From Pseudomonas sp. B28(2017) (lineage in GTDB: Bacteria > Pseudomonadota > Gammaproteobacteria > Pseudomonadales > Pseudomonadaceae): a stretch of 64,000 nucleotides of DNA. Both the position numbers and the translations under genes were made by a program. Positions 35,830-45,341 of the stretch are shown in pieces. The DNA is taken from assembly GCF_002113025.1 (NCBI RefSeq), contig NZ_NEJH01000004.1:1-64000 (forward strand). Reading direction: 5' to 3'. Numbering within the stretch: position 1 is the first letter of the stretch; the number at the start of each line of letters is the position of its first letter. The notes under the pieces were generated by a model. It saw only the letters and a program-made list of their open reading frames with translations, was not told the DNA's origin and ran no database searches.

Positions 35830-37377
35830 TTACTCAGGTTGAGTCATGATCTGCTCCGTGACTCGTTGCTTCGCCTCCTGCGCGTCAATAATCAGCCGAT
35901 AGGCGATGTAATACTTGTAGATGTTGTTGACGTAAGTCACGGTCTCCGCACCCACTCGGTCGGCAGCGACATACTCAACGTTATGGAACCAGACATTTGG
36001 GTCCAGTCCGCGCTGAGCGGTTTCTTCGCGTAGCCGGGCAACCCTGGCCGGACCGGCGTTGTACGACGCGAAGGTGAACAGGACTTTATCCAAATCGGTC
36101 ATCGGTTCGTCACCGTAGTACCTGTCTATCATCACCCGCATGTACTTGACTCCCGCCTCAATGTTCGGCTGGGACCGCCTGATATCACCTACTTTTAGTT
36201 CCTTGCCTGTTGCCGGCATGATCTGCATCACGCCGATAGCTCCCACGGGGCTTCGGACGGACTGATTAAGCCGCGACTCCTGGTATCCCTGGGCAGCCAT
36301 CAGCAGCCAGTCCACACTGTACTTGTCGCCGTACTGCTTAAAGAATTGAATCAAATCGACGAACTTCTTTCGCTCCGATTCGGATGCAGCGTCCTTGAGA
36401 TATTTCGCGCTCTTCAGATAACGCATCAGAATGATGTTTCCCGTTGTGGTCCCTTGTCGGTGACGGGTGACAAAGTCATCAACAGCGGCTTTGAGTTGCG
36501 GGCTCCCCTTCCGAATCGCCCAAGCAATTTCGCCACCCGTACGTATGGCAATCCCTTCGTGGACGGTTACCTTGGGAAAAACCTGCTTCCAGATGTCCGC
36601 TTTGTGCGTGTCCATGACGATGAGCGAAACCAGGCCGGCATTCAGCATCTCGACCAGATCTTCATCCTCCAACTCCTCCGGTGCCAAATTGATCTTCACC
36701 AAGGGCCGCTTTTCTGCGGCGAAGCGCTTATTGAGCTCGACCAGACTCTCGTAGTAACTGGAGGACTTGCGAACAAAAACCTCCTTTCCTGCCAGATCGT
36801 CGATGCTGGCTACCCGTGGTGAAGCGGGACCGGACAAAATCACTTCGCTGACATTGGTGTACCCTGGCACGGAGAAATCCACCAATTCCTGTCTTCCGGA
36901 GGTAATGGTGAGGTTAGACGCAGCAATATCGCCCTTGCCGGCAATTAGCGCAGGGAGTAGTTCGTCCCTCTTGACCGGGACGAAGACCACTTGAACCTTT
37001 AGATGTTTCTTGGCCCCCGACTTTGCGGACGCCATCTCCTTGTTCAGCTCCTTCTCGAACAGACTGAACCACTCGTAGGTTGCGCCGCGCTGGGTACCCT
37101 TGTCGGTGAAGTAAAAGGTCTTGCTATAGATCGTGAGGACTCGAATGAACCGCCGTTTCTTCATCTCCTCAAGATCACCGGTCCACGGCTTCTGGATCTC
37201 ACGCGGATCGACGGTGAGCATCTGCGAAGGCGGTGCCTCTGAGGATTCGACCGCATCAGCTGCGAGGGTCGGGCCAATAAACAAGGCCCCGAGAAATGCC
37301 GCCAGACTACCAATGATCAGCCGCAAGTGCGTCGTGCGATGCGCCAGGGGGTGAAGTAGCCGCGACAGATCCAGCAT
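35830..37377 (-). CDS. MltF-like lytic transglycosylase with solute-binding domain
   Basis: The 515-residue protein has an N-terminal signal/anchor (LIIGSLAAFLGALFIGPTLAA), a solute-binding-protein-3 domain (~residues 60-320, DIAASNLTITSGRQELVDFS) and a C-terminal SLT lysozyme-like domain (ESRLNQSVRSPVGAIGVMQI, catalytic Glu in QESR; later TFASYNAGPARVA). This is the MltF layout of murein lytic transglycosylases. The open frame continues upstream to 37602, but the ATG at 37377 directly precedes the signal segment. The ~390 bp to phzF (37378-37770) hold no recognisable gene. Confidence 0.85.
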   Translation of the reverse strand: MLDLSRLLHPLAHRTTHLRLIIGSLAAFLGALFIGPTLAADAVESSEAPPSQMLTVDPREIQKPWTGDLEEMKKRRFIRVLTIYSKTFYFTDKGTQRGATYEWFSLFEKELNKEMASAKSGAKKHLKVQVVFVPVKRDELLPALIAGKGDIAASNLTITSGRQELVDFSVPGYTNVSEVILSGPASPRVASIDDLAGKEVFVRKSSSYYESLVELNKRFAAEKRPLVKINLAPEELEDEDLVEMLNAGLVSLIVMDTHKADIWKQVFPKVTVHEGIAIRTGGEIAWAIRKGSPQLKAAVDDFVTRHRQGTTTGNIILMRYLKSAKYLKDAASESERKKFVDLIQFFKQYGDKYSVDWLLMAAQGYQESRLNQSVRSPVGAIGVMQIMPATGKELKVGDIRRSQPNIEAGVKYMRVMIDRYYGDEPMTDLDKVLFTFASYNAGPARVARLREETAQRGLDPNVWFHNVEYVAADRVGAETVTYVNNIYKYYIAYRLIIDAQEAKQRVTEQIMTQPE

Positions 37378-37770
37378 GATCACGTTCCGACAATGTAGTG
37401 AACAGCGATTCACTACTGCGATGAGCAGCCCTTCGCGCTGAGCCTTGACAGTGGTTGAGACATGGGGTTCGCGGCAGAAAATGGTGCGTAGCGACAGCAG
37501 GATCGTTACAAACCAACCACCGCAACTAAATGCACGTTTACCCAGCCCCGTACTAAAAATTAAGTCTAGGTCCCGGAGTAAAAACCACAAAGTTTTTGGC
37601 ACATTCTAGAACCGACGCGACAACCGGCACACACCACCGACGAGCCCCCTGATCCTGGTAACCGCGCGAAGAGTTTCCCCAGTTTGTATGTCTTCAATCT
37701 CCGACTCAGCAGCGCAATGCAGTTATCGCCAGTAAATTCTGAGAACACTATTTCAGAGATTGGAGAGTGT

Positions 37771-38637
37771 CTAAAAAAGCTGGGGCGATTCACTCATGCA
37801 GCCCTGAAGGTGACCGGCAACCTGTGTGTGCGTTTTACCCCCGATCCAGAATTGGCCTGCGTTATCGCGAGCCACATGAATGCGCCCTTTACGACCGAGG
37901 CGAGTGCCTTGGGCGGCGATATAGGTATCCTCAACCACGGCTGTGCTGAACAGCCACTGTGCCAGTGAGGCGTTCAGGCTTCCCGTGACAGGGTCTTCGA
38001 CGGTAGCGCCCAGGTGATCGCTGAAAAAGGCGCGAACTTCGAAAGCAGCATCACCACGGGAATGAGGGCCAACCACGCCAATGTCGATTCGGCGCGGCCA
38101 ACTTCGTTGCGGATTCAGGGAAAGCACCTTCTCTGCCGAAGCCAACCTGATCCCCAACCATCCGGGACCGTTGTCGATCCAGGCGGCATCGACGACCTCG
38201 CGCATTTCTATCCCCAGAAATCGAACCGCCTCTGTCAATTCTTCCTTCGCCGGAGGGCCGGAGCGAATCAGCGGTGGCGCGCCAAAGGACAGTAGTCCTT
38301 GGTCGCGGCGAATGGAAACCAGCCCGACGCCGCACTCCTGGATAATTTCCGTCGTTTTCTTCGGTGCCCGCCCGGTCGAAAGCCAGGCATGGCAACTGCC
38401 CAATGTCGGGTGTCCGGCAAAGGGCATTTCTCTTTCCAAGGTGAAAATCCGCACCCTGTAATCGGCCTGCGGATGCGTTGGCGATAGCACGAAGGCTGTC
38501 TCCGACAGGTTAAACCAGCGTGTGAGGCGCTGCATTTCATCGGTCTCCAGCGCATCGGCCCCGATGACTACCGCCAGCGGGTTGCCGGAAAGAGGTTCGG
38601 CGCCGAACACATCGATCATCTGAAACACCAAGGTCAC
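37771..38637 (-). CDS. PhzF-family isomerase/epimerase
   Basis: The 288-residue protein has the family start FQMIDVFGAEPLSGNPLAVV and motifs LSETAFVL, EMPFAGHPTLGSCHAWL and DPVTGSLNASLAQWL. These proteins shift double bonds or epimerise small acids and are not limited to phenazine synthesis; no other phz gene is present. The frame opens further upstream, but GTG at 38637 preceded by AAGGAG is the better start. It lies downstream of a LysE exporter and VOC gene on the same strand. Confidence 0.88.
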   Translation of the reverse strand: MTLVFQMIDVFGAEPLSGNPLAVVIGADALETDEMQRLTRWFNLSETAFVLSPTHPQADYRVRIFTLEREMPFAGHPTLGSCHAWLSTGRAPKKTTEIIQECGVGLVSIRRDQGLLSFGAPPLIRSGPPAKEELTEAVRFLGIEMREVVDAAWIDNGPGWLGIRLASAEKVLSLNPQRSWPRRIDIGVVGPHSRGDAAFEVRAFFSDHLGATVEDPVTGSLNASLAQWLFSTAVVEDTYIAAQGTRLGRKGRIHVARDNAGQFWIGGKTHTQVAGHLQGCMSESPQLF

Positions 38638-38737
38638 AACACCACTCCTTACGTTCGTGACGAGATGGGAACGACCGATCAGCCTTGATGGCGGCGTGAT
38701 CAATCGCCTCGGCTTTCGGCTTCGGCACACCGGGACA

Positions 38738-39367
38738 TCAGTCTGGCGATACCAGGAGCTTCAATCCCGCGACGGCAAACAGTGCCGAGAAAAGCCCTTG
38801 AATCCAGCGTCGAAGCCTGGTGTAGCCAGCGATCATCCGGGCGGTCGAAAAGAGGATGGCGTAGCCACCGAATATGACGACGCCGAGCAAAGCGCAGCCG
38901 CCGAGGATCGCGGCCAGGGTGCCATTGGGCGCGTCCGAGCGGAGTCCCAGCGACATGATTGCCATCCAGGACATGATCGCCTTGGGGTTCCCGATGTGCA
39001 TGAGGACGCCCTGGCGGTACAGCGGCAGGTAGCGCGGCGGCGTCCGTCCGCCATCCACGCCCGTGAACGCCGCGGTCGGCTGCACGGCGGACCTGCCGGC
39101 GCGCATCGCCAGATAGAGCAGGTAGATACCGCCGCTTACCCTGATGACGAGAAGCGCATGGGCATAGGTGGCCAGCAAGGTGGAAATACCGGTCGCCGCC
39201 AGCAGCGCCCAGAAGAGCGAGCCAGTCATGACGCCGGCTGCCAGGATGAGGGCGGGTGTGCGCCCGTCACGCATTGCCGCTGCCATGATCGCCATGTTGC
39301 TCGGCCCCGGACTGGCGGCGGCCAGGGCATACATGCCAAAGGCGAGTGCGATCGGACTGGCGATCAT
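38738..39367 (-). CDS. LysE-family exporter
   Basis: The 209-residue membrane protein has ALAAASPGPSNMAIMAAAMRDG near the start and GNPKAIMSWMAIMSLGL at the centre, the two LysE signature zones, with about six helices. Substrate unknown. It is flanked by PhzF and a VOC protein on one strand and faces the MocR regulator, whose operon it probably joins. Confidence 0.9.
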   Translation of the reverse strand: MIASPIALAFGMYALAAASPGPSNMAIMAAAMRDGRTPALILAAGVMTGSLFWALLAATGISTLLATYAHALLVIRVSGGIYLLYLAMRAGRSAVQPTAAFTGVDGGRTPPRYLPLYRQGVLMHIGNPKAIMSWMAIMSLGLRSDAPNGTLAAILGGCALLGVVIFGGYAILFSTARMIAGYTRLRRWIQGLFSALFAVAGLKLLVSPD

Positions 39368-39449
39368 TGAGGCATCCTCCGGCGCGTATCCCGAAACCTA
39401 TGCAAGGTTTTCGGCGATCCAATCCGCTCCATGGCGTGGAGTTTCTTTA

Positions 39450-39854
39450 TCATTCCTGGAGGTCTGCGCGATAGACGATGTGGACCTTGTTCCCATCGGG
39501 GTCGCGCAGATAGGCGCCGAAGTAGCCATTGCCATAGTGAGGGCGCGGTCCAGGTATTCCTTCGTCCGTGCCGCCACTCGCAAGGCCCGCCGCGTAGGCC
39601 ACTTCCACGGCCTCTTCCGAGGCAGCCAGGAAGGCGACCATGCTGCCGTTGCCAAACGTCGAGGGCTCGCCATTGCGGGGGATATAGACATAGAAGCGTG
39701 GCAGCGATGCTGCACTGCTCACCCAACACAGCGCCGGAGGCCCGCCATCCGGCGCGACAGCGCGACGTTTCAGGCCGAGCGGAGCGAGGGTGGCATCATA
39801 GAAATGGCCGGCTCGCTCCAGATCCTGCGTGCCAATAGTCACATGGCTGAACAT
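39450..39854 (-). CDS. VOC-family protein
   Basis: The 134-residue protein begins MFSHVTIGTQDLERAGHFYD and ends YLRDPDGNKVHIVYR; ATG at 39854 follows GGAG. It is related to the VOC protein at 30056 (both have ASGGTDEG-PGPR in the second half). It is transcribed away from the MocR regulator, separated from it by the palindrome at 39955. Confidence 0.85.
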   Translation of the reverse strand: MFSHVTIGTQDLERAGHFYDATLAPLGLKRRAVAPDGGPPALCWVSSAASLPRFYVYIPRNGEPSTFGNGSMVAFLAASEEAVEVAYAAGLASGGTDEGIPGPRPHYGNGYFGAYLRDPDGNKVHIVYRADLQE

Positions 39855-39954
39855 CGGATTCTCCATTGCCTCCCTCATCGCAGCGAGGCCGTTCGTGAAA
39901 CAGTTGAAAGTCGCAAACAACCATAATGCACGTTACACTTTTGATCTATTTAAA

Positions 39955-39972
39955 TAGTGTCACGTGACACTA
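39955..39972. promoter_or_regulatory. Perfect 18-bp palindrome, probable MocR operator
   Basis: TAGTGTCACGTGACACTA is a perfect palindrome 22 bp before the MocR start and between divergent genes. A near copy of one arm, CACGTTACACT, lies at 39929-39939 in direct orientation, about 32 bp (three helical turns) from CACGTGACACT at 39961-39971. Direct repeats of this spacing are usual for MocR regulators, so autoregulation plus control of the VOC/LysE/PhzF genes is likely. Confidence 0.6.
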
Positions 39973-39994
39973 ATAATCGATCTGGACGTTAACA

Positions 39995-41353
39995 ATGCTT
40001 CTTCAATCGCCCTGGATGCCGCGCCTTGCGGAGATCGACGCGAGTGTCACCGAGCGGCTGGTACTGGCTCTGGCCGACGACATTGTCGAGGGACGGCTGA
40101 AAGGGGGCGACCGCCTGCCTGCCCATCGAGATCTCGCATGGAAACTGGAAATCGGCCTTGGGACGGTGACAAAAGCCTATGCCGCCCTCGAACGCCGAGG
40201 GCTGGTGCGCAGCGTCAAGGGCCGGGGAACGTTCGTGGCGATCTGCCAGGCACATGAGGAGCGGGAGATCGATCTTTCGTCCAATGTACCGCCGGCGATG
40301 CTGACCGCCCGCCTTCTGGCGCGGACCCTGTCTGGGGTCGCGCGGAAGATCGACGCAGACCATCTCAATCTCTACTCGCCACCTGCCGGGCATCTGGAGC
40401 ATCGACGTCTGTTAGCCCGTTGGCTTGAAATGCTCGGTGTAACGGTCGATCCGTCGAATCTGGCGCTGACGGGCAACGCTCGCCAGGCTATTTCGCTGGC
40501 CTTCGATCTCGCCTGTGGGCCGCAGGGCGTGATCCTGACTGAAAGACTCACTTATCCCGGTGCGATTGCGCTGGCTCGGCGCAAGGGGTATCGGATGCAA
40601 GGCGTCGAGATCGACGCAGAGGGGATGGTGCCGGAAGCGCTCGCCGATGCCCTCGAAAGCGTCGCATCGACCGTCAGCAGGGCGGTATATCTCACTCCGA
40701 CGTTGCATAACCCGACCACGGCAACGATGGGCGTGGCACGAAGGCAGGCTATCGTAGATGTTTGCCGGCAGTCGGGTGCCTGGATCATCGAGGACGGTGT
40801 CTACGCACTGGGGTCATCACATGCGCCTGCGCTCGCTGCATTGGCTCCCGAGAGAGTCTTCCACGTCAATGGGCTGTCCAAGTCCCTGGGGCCCGGATTG
40901 AGGATCGGCATGCTCACGCTGCCAACGGGCATGGCCGCCGCGGCGCAAGAAGTCTTGCAAGACATCCCCATGGCTCCGTCGCCTTTGTCCTGTGCGGTGG
41001 TGGAGGACTGGCTGTCCACTGGCGTGATCGCGTCCATCCCGCAGGACTTGCGTCATGAAGCGCGTCGCAGATCGAGCTTGGCCGCTTCGATCCTCGGCGC
41101 GGTCGAACTCGTTTCGCATCCGGATGCCTATCACGTCTGGCTACCGATGCCGCGCGATGCTGCCAATCGCTTCGCAGCCGCGGCCGCCTCGTTGAGCATC
41201 AGAGTGACGGCCCCCGAATCGGTCATGGTCGAGCGCAGTGACCAGGCGGCAGGAATTCGCCTTTGTCTCGGCGGTCCGTCTCTCGAAGATTTGACGCAAG
41301 GGCTGACGCTTCTGGCAAGGCTCATGAAGAACGAGACTGATGCGATTGCATGA
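39995..41353 (+). CDS. MocR-family regulator (GntR DNA-binding + aminotransferase-like domain)
   Basis: The 452-residue protein has an N-terminal GntR winged helix (GDRLPAHRDLAWKLEIGLGTVTKAYAALERRGLV) and a fold-type I aminotransferase domain with the PLP-lysine region HVNGLSKSLGPGLRIGML. MocR proteins sense PLP or an amino compound. It is divergent from the VOC/LysE/PhzF genes and has a palindrome in front of its start. A closely similar architecture occurs at 49651. Confidence 0.92.
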   Translation: MLLQSPWMPRLAEIDASVTERLVLALADDIVEGRLKGGDRLPAHRDLAWKLEIGLGTVTKAYAALERRGLVRSVKGRGTFVAICQAHEEREIDLSSNVPPAMLTARLLARTLSGVARKIDADHLNLYSPPAGHLEHRRLLARWLEMLGVTVDPSNLALTGNARQAISLAFDLACGPQGVILTERLTYPGAIALARRKGYRMQGVEIDAEGMVPEALADALESVASTVSRAVYLTPTLHNPTTATMGVARRQAIVDVCRQSGAWIIEDGVYALGSSHAPALAALAPERVFHVNGLSKSLGPGLRIGMLTLPTGMAAAAQEVLQDIPMAPSPLSCAVVEDWLSTGVIASIPQDLRHEARRRSSLAASILGAVELVSHPDAYHVWLPMPRDAANRFAAAAASLSIRVTAPESVMVERSDQAAGIRLCLGGPSLEDLTQGLTLLARLMKNETDAIA

Positions 41354-41450
41354 GGTCTGGCGAACCTGCGGACAGGCGTCTGTCTTGTCGAGTGCGATAG
41401 GGTTGGCACAAAGGATGTGGAGCGAACTCCAGGGAGGAGCAGTTCATGGT

Positions 41451-41707
41451 TCACGAGTACAACCTGGCGGTACCCGCATTGTTCCAGCCACTGGAGCTCT
41501 CCATTGCAACACCGTCGAGGCGCTCGACCATTTCCATTGAGAGCCCCGGTTCCAGTTCATTGAACCAGACACCCAGCGTTGCGCTCATGATGCCGCCACC
41601 GACGAGCAGCACGTCGACCTTTTCAACTTCTACGGCGTTGGACTGCGCAGCTACGAAAGACAGTGTTAAACCTGCAGGATGTATTTCAGTTTCTTCGTGT
41701 TCATCAT
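41451..41707 (-). pseudogene. mqo: mqo N-terminal fragment
   Basis: From ATG ATG at 41707 the reading is [17 protein letters not shown]. After one frameshift it becomes [20 protein letters not shown], then [20 protein letters not shown] and SSGWNNAG. This is the unmistakable FAD-binding start of malate:quinone oxidoreductase. It stops after ~85 residues of a ~500-residue protein. It is thus both truncated and frameshifted. It lies 85 bp past the OGDH E1 fragment on the same strand. Confidence 0.8.
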
Positions 41708-41791
41708 GTGTTTCTCTCGCGATTCGCGGCCTTCCCTGCCGCTCGACTACTCTCTCGTTGGTGAAAGGTGTTTCGATAAGGCGCTTGGTTT

Positions 41792-42690
41792 TCAGGAGAA
41801 CGCGCTTTGCATTACCAGACTTTGTTGTTCCACATGCATCGACATGTTGCCGGGTGCCGTGGAGGTGCCGGGTGGTGGGCCAACGTAGCGCAGCGATACC
41901 ATCGCCGGGAGGATGTCGCGCAGATAGTCATCAACGAACTTCCACGCGCCCTGGTTGCGCGCTTCCTCCTGGGCCCAGACCACTGATTGCAGGTTGGCGT
42001 AACGAGCGAACTCATGGGCCACTGCCGCACTCGGAAACGGGTAAAGCTGTTCCACTCGTACCAGAGCGATGTGGTCGGCACTCTCGGCACGGCGCCGGGC
42101 CAGCAACTCGTAGTAGATCTTTCCGGAACAGACGATCACTTGGGTCACCTTCTCTTCTGCGGCAGGGGTGCTGAAACCTTCACCCATCACTTCCTGGAAA
42201 GAACCCTCGGCAAACTCCTTCAGCTCGTTCACCGCCTCTGGATGGCGCAACAGCGATTTGGGCGTCATCACGATCAAGGGCCGGGGCACGGAGTGCAGCG
42301 CCTGACAACGCAACAGATGTAAGAACTGCACCGGCGTCGTCGGCTGGGCGACACGCATGTTGTCTTGCGCGCAGAGTTGAAGGTAGCGCTCCAGTCTGGC
42401 GGAAGCATGTTCCGGCCCCTGCCCCTCTTGCCCGTGGGGAAGCAACATCGTCAAGGCACTGTGTTGGCCCCATTTGGCGGCAGCGGCAGCAATGAACTGA
42501 TCGATCACCACTTGCGCGCCGTTGGCAAAATCGCCGAATTGCGCTTCCCACAGCACCATGGCGTCAGGACGGGCAATGGTGTAGCCGTATTCGAAGGCCA
42601 GTACCGCGGCTTCGGACAAGACCGAGTTGATCACCGCAAAGCGACCTTGGTCGGGCGCTACATGATCCAGGGGCCGGTATTTTCCCTGCC
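41792..42690 (-). pseudogene. 2-oxoglutarate dehydrogenase E1 C-terminal fragment (SucA-like)
   Basis: The reading from ~42690 to the stop gives YRPLDHVAPDQGRFAVINSV, FEYGYTIARPDAMVLWEAQF, LPHGQEGQGPEHASARLERY and [20 protein letters not shown], the last ~300 residues of a ~940-residue SucA-type E1. The C-terminus looks natural. Upstream coding is replaced at about 42690-42700 by a nitronate monooxygenase fragment on the opposite strand. The missing ThDP-binding N-terminal part rules out activity. The sequence is a paralogue type rather than a copy of housekeeping sucA, as far as I can tell. Confidence 0.8.
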
Positions 42691-42701
42691 CCCTGAAGCA
42701 G

Positions 42702-43430
42702 ATGGAGGCCATGCTGACCATCAGGCCGCCGGTATTCAGTTTCGTCTTCGGTATTCCCCCGGCGGGCATTCTTGCAGCGTGCAAGTCATTGGGTATTTTG
42801 ACCATGGGCACTGCCACCACGGTGCAGGAAGCCCGGGCGCTGGAAGAAGCCGGTGTCGATTGCATCGTGGCATCGGGCTTCGAAGCCGGTGGTCACAAAG
42901 GCTCGTTTATCAAGCCTGCGCACGCTTCGTTGACGGGGATTTTTTCGCTGATACCGCAGATCGCGGATCAGGTGGCGATTCCGCTGATCGCCGCCGGCGG
43001 TATCGCCGATGCGCGAGGCGTGGCAGGCGCACTCGCCCTGGGTGCTCACGGTGTGCAGATCGGCACGGCATTTCTGGCCTGCAAGGAGTCAGCGGCGAGC
43101 CCCGCTCATCGCAAGGCACTAGGCGAGCATCAATCGACAGCTACCACACTGACCAAGGCCTTCACAGGGCGTCTGGCCAGAAGCTTCCCTAACCGAATGA
43201 CCGCCGACATGGATCAACAGGAATCCAGACTCGCACCTTATCCGGCACAGGCGTGGTACATGGGTCAGCTCACCAGAGCCGGGATGAGCCAGGGCCGTGA
43301 TGAATTCAATTCCTTGTCAGCGGGGCAATCCGCATCTCTGATACGTCACAACAGTGCGCAAGCATTGATGGACGCAATTGTCAGCGAAACGCCATTGGTA
43401 TTTGCGAAACATTGGGCGCCCAGGAAATAA
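42702..43430 (+). pseudogene. Nitronate monooxygenase, N-terminally truncated
   Basis: The 242-residue frame has typical NMO text: RPPVFSFVFGIPP, then GTATTVQEARALEEAGVDCI, ASGFEAGGHKGSF and the FMN-phosphate loop IPLIAAGGIADARGV. Full NMOs are ~330-350 residues; ~90-100 residues with the first FMN-binding strands are missing. The break coincides with the start of the E1 fragment on the other strand, so both lost their N-termini at one junction. A functional short protein is unlikely. Confidence 0.75.
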
Positions 43431-43720
43431 AGGCGAGGATGGTGCACTTGGCAATCCGGAATTGGCATTGAGGTCCGTTAGATGCTCTTTACGAAGGGCT
43501 GCTATGAGTTCGATTTCAGCCGGTTCCAGCAGGCAGCTATTGGCCGCTTTTTGCCTGTCACCAAAGGCAGCAACCGCTAAAAGCGGACATTGTTAATGGG
43601 GTACCGTTCATCGTTACTAGCCACAGAACTAGATTGGCTTTGCGGACATTCAAAAACGTCTACACAGGGTCGTTTCAAGTAACTCACCCTTGATAGCTGA
43701 CAAGGTTAAAACCTTTGAAC

Positions 43721-44344
43721 TCAAGGATGGCGAGGAGGTTCTGACTGGACAACGCTGGCTCTTAGCGCTCTGGCTACCTGGGTTTGAATCTCGTAAGCAG
43801 GCGCCTCGACGGCTGTGTAATCACGGGTATAGCGAGTAGAAAACTCCCGAACACCCCACTGCAGGTACTGCTGCACGTGCTTCAATTCATGCGCCCACAG
43901 CGCGACATTGTTAAGTGCATCATCGGAACTGCGAAAGACGATGATGTCTATAAGGGTGACTGCACTTACATCGGGATTCTGCAGCATGGTGTTAGCGGCG
44001 TTCAGCTCCACATCATCGCCTACCTTGTAGCGAGCCGAGTCAAGCACTTGAATGTCATAGTAGGGTTCGAGTTGGGCTCGGATATTCAGCGGGATTGTCT
44101 GAATATCGCCAGTTGCCGCGGTGTTGCGCGATTGCACAATCCAACTCTGTAATCCAGAGGAAGCCATTTGGTTCATACGTTCAAAGATCGCCCCCGTTTC
44201 CTCTTTGGAGCCAGGAGCACAAAAGCAAGCGACCACGCAGACTTCGTACTGCCCTTTTGGGCAGGCGTAAGCAGAAAATGAAGTGCCAACGGAAAAGAGC
44301 AGTACCGCTAAGCGGAAAACTTGACGCAAAAAGACAGCTGACAA
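43721..44344 (-). CDS. Secreted HELKH (DUF4157-like) protein
   Basis: The 207-residue protein has a signal peptide (FRLAVLLFSVGTSFSAYA), Cys-rich mature start (CPKGQYEVCVVACFCAPGS) and a zincin-like HExxH in LWAHELKHVQQYLQWGV, followed by TAVEAPAYE, as in DUF4157 proteins. A peptidase role or a decayed peptidase scaffold is possible. The start is TTG at 44344, with GGGGGA upstream. It stands alone between gene fragments. The 285 bp to its left hold nothing recognisable. Confidence 0.65.
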   Translation of the reverse strand: MSAVFLRQVFRLAVLLFSVGTSFSAYACPKGQYEVCVVACFCAPGSKEETGAIFERMNQMASSGLQSWIVQSRNTAATGDIQTIPLNIRAQLEPYYDIQVLDSARYKVGDDVELNAANTMLQNPDVSAVTLIDIIVFRSSDDALNNVALWAHELKHVQQYLQWGVREFSTRYTRDYTAVEAPAYEIQTQVARALRASVVQSEPPRHP

Positions 44345-44497
44345 TTGGTTCCCCCAGAGGTAGTGGTGGTCGGCAGGTGATGCTTCTGGTATCTCGCACC
44401 CGGTGTCCAGCCACGCGTATGACCGCTGCGGCCACCGTTTGTTGCCTTAGCCCGGATTCATCCCTCTATTTGTGTATTCATGCGCCGTAACAGGCAG

Positions 44498-44674
44498 CGA
44501 TATGACGTTCCTGCCGGACCTTTCTACGGTTATAACCGCCCTGGTGCAAAACCGTCTGAGGGCATCATCTGGAACGGGTGGCGACAAGGCATGATGGGCT
44601 GCGCAAAAGCACACTATGACTGGATCGTAGCCTTTTCCAAGACCGACTTTACCGACGATCCAATCTGCACCGAT
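44498..44674 (+). pseudogene. Chloroperoxidase-type alpha/beta hydrolase fragment
   Basis: The plus-strand reading VPAGPFYGYNRPGAKPSEGI, GWRQGMMGCAKAHYDWIVAF and SKTDFTDD is the cap region of non-haem chloroperoxidase-like hydrolases. Neither the nucleophile elbow nor the catalytic His/Asp part is present. The following residues are unrelated. It lies just past the end of the ABC transporter operon. Confidence 0.65.
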
Positions 44675-44692
44675 GCCCCACGCTCAACTGGT

Positions 44693-45340
44693 TCAATGCC
44701 TCGTTTTTCGCTCGAGTAAACGCACACCGAGTGACAGTGGATAACACAGTGCAAAGTAAATTGCGCCGACAAGTATGTAGATTTCCAGCGGCATGAAATA
44801 CACCGAACTCAAGTCCTGAGCTCGCAACATCAAGTCCGGCGCTGCAATCAGCGACGCCACGGATGTGTCTTTCAATAGTGAAATGGCCACGTTACCGATC
44901 GGGGCCAGCACAATTCGAATGGCCTGGGGCAACACGACCCAGCGCAGCACGTTGTGGTGTGCCATGCCAATCGCCTTCGCCGCTTCCACCTGCCCCTTGG
45001 GCACAGCCTCCAGCCCTGCACGGTAAATCTCGGCCAGGTACGCTGCAGCGTTGAGCCCCAGACCAATCATGGCGGCCTGGAACGAGCTGAAATGAACGCC
45101 GATTTCGGTCAGGCTGAAATAGACGATGAACAATTGCACCAAGGCTGGAGTGCCACGAAACAGCTCGATGTAATAGAGCGCAGCGCGCCTCAATGCCCGG
45201 TTGCCGGACAGTCGTGCCAGCGCCACCAGCAAACCGACAATCAAGCCAATGACCAACGCACCGAACGCCAACTGGAGCGTGGCCCAGGCGGCCGCCAGCA
45301 ATTCGACATGGGTCGCGCCCCACAACTCGCCATAGCCCAT
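44693..45340 (-). CDS. Polar amino-acid ABC transporter permease (second)
   Basis: The 215-residue HisM/GlnP-type permease has about five helices and the EAA loop (YLAEIYRAGLEAVPKGQVEAAKAIGM). It is the last gene of a four-gene operon (binding protein, ATPase, permease, permease), 1 bp after the first permease gene. The two permeases likely form a heterodimer. Confidence 0.93.
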   Translation of the reverse strand: MGYGELWGATHVELLAAAWATLQLAFGALVIGLIVGLLVALARLSGNRALRRAALYYIELFRGTPALVQLFIVYFSLTEIGVHFSSFQAAMIGLGLNAAAYLAEIYRAGLEAVPKGQVEAAKAIGMAHHNVLRWVVLPQAIRIVLAPIGNVAISLLKDTSVASLIAAPDLMLRAQDLSSVYFMPLEIYILVGAIYFALCYPLSLGVRLLERKTRH

Positions 45341-45341
45341 G

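Noticed and set aside
37771..38637. Phenazine biosynthesis cluster suggested by PhzF
   Set aside because: Only a PhzF-fold protein is present; no other phz gene is in the window and the family has many other roles.
41446..42174. A plus-strand 242-residue ORF
   Set aside because: It lies opposite the mqo and E1 fragments, whose minus-strand readings are clearly homologous to known proteins.
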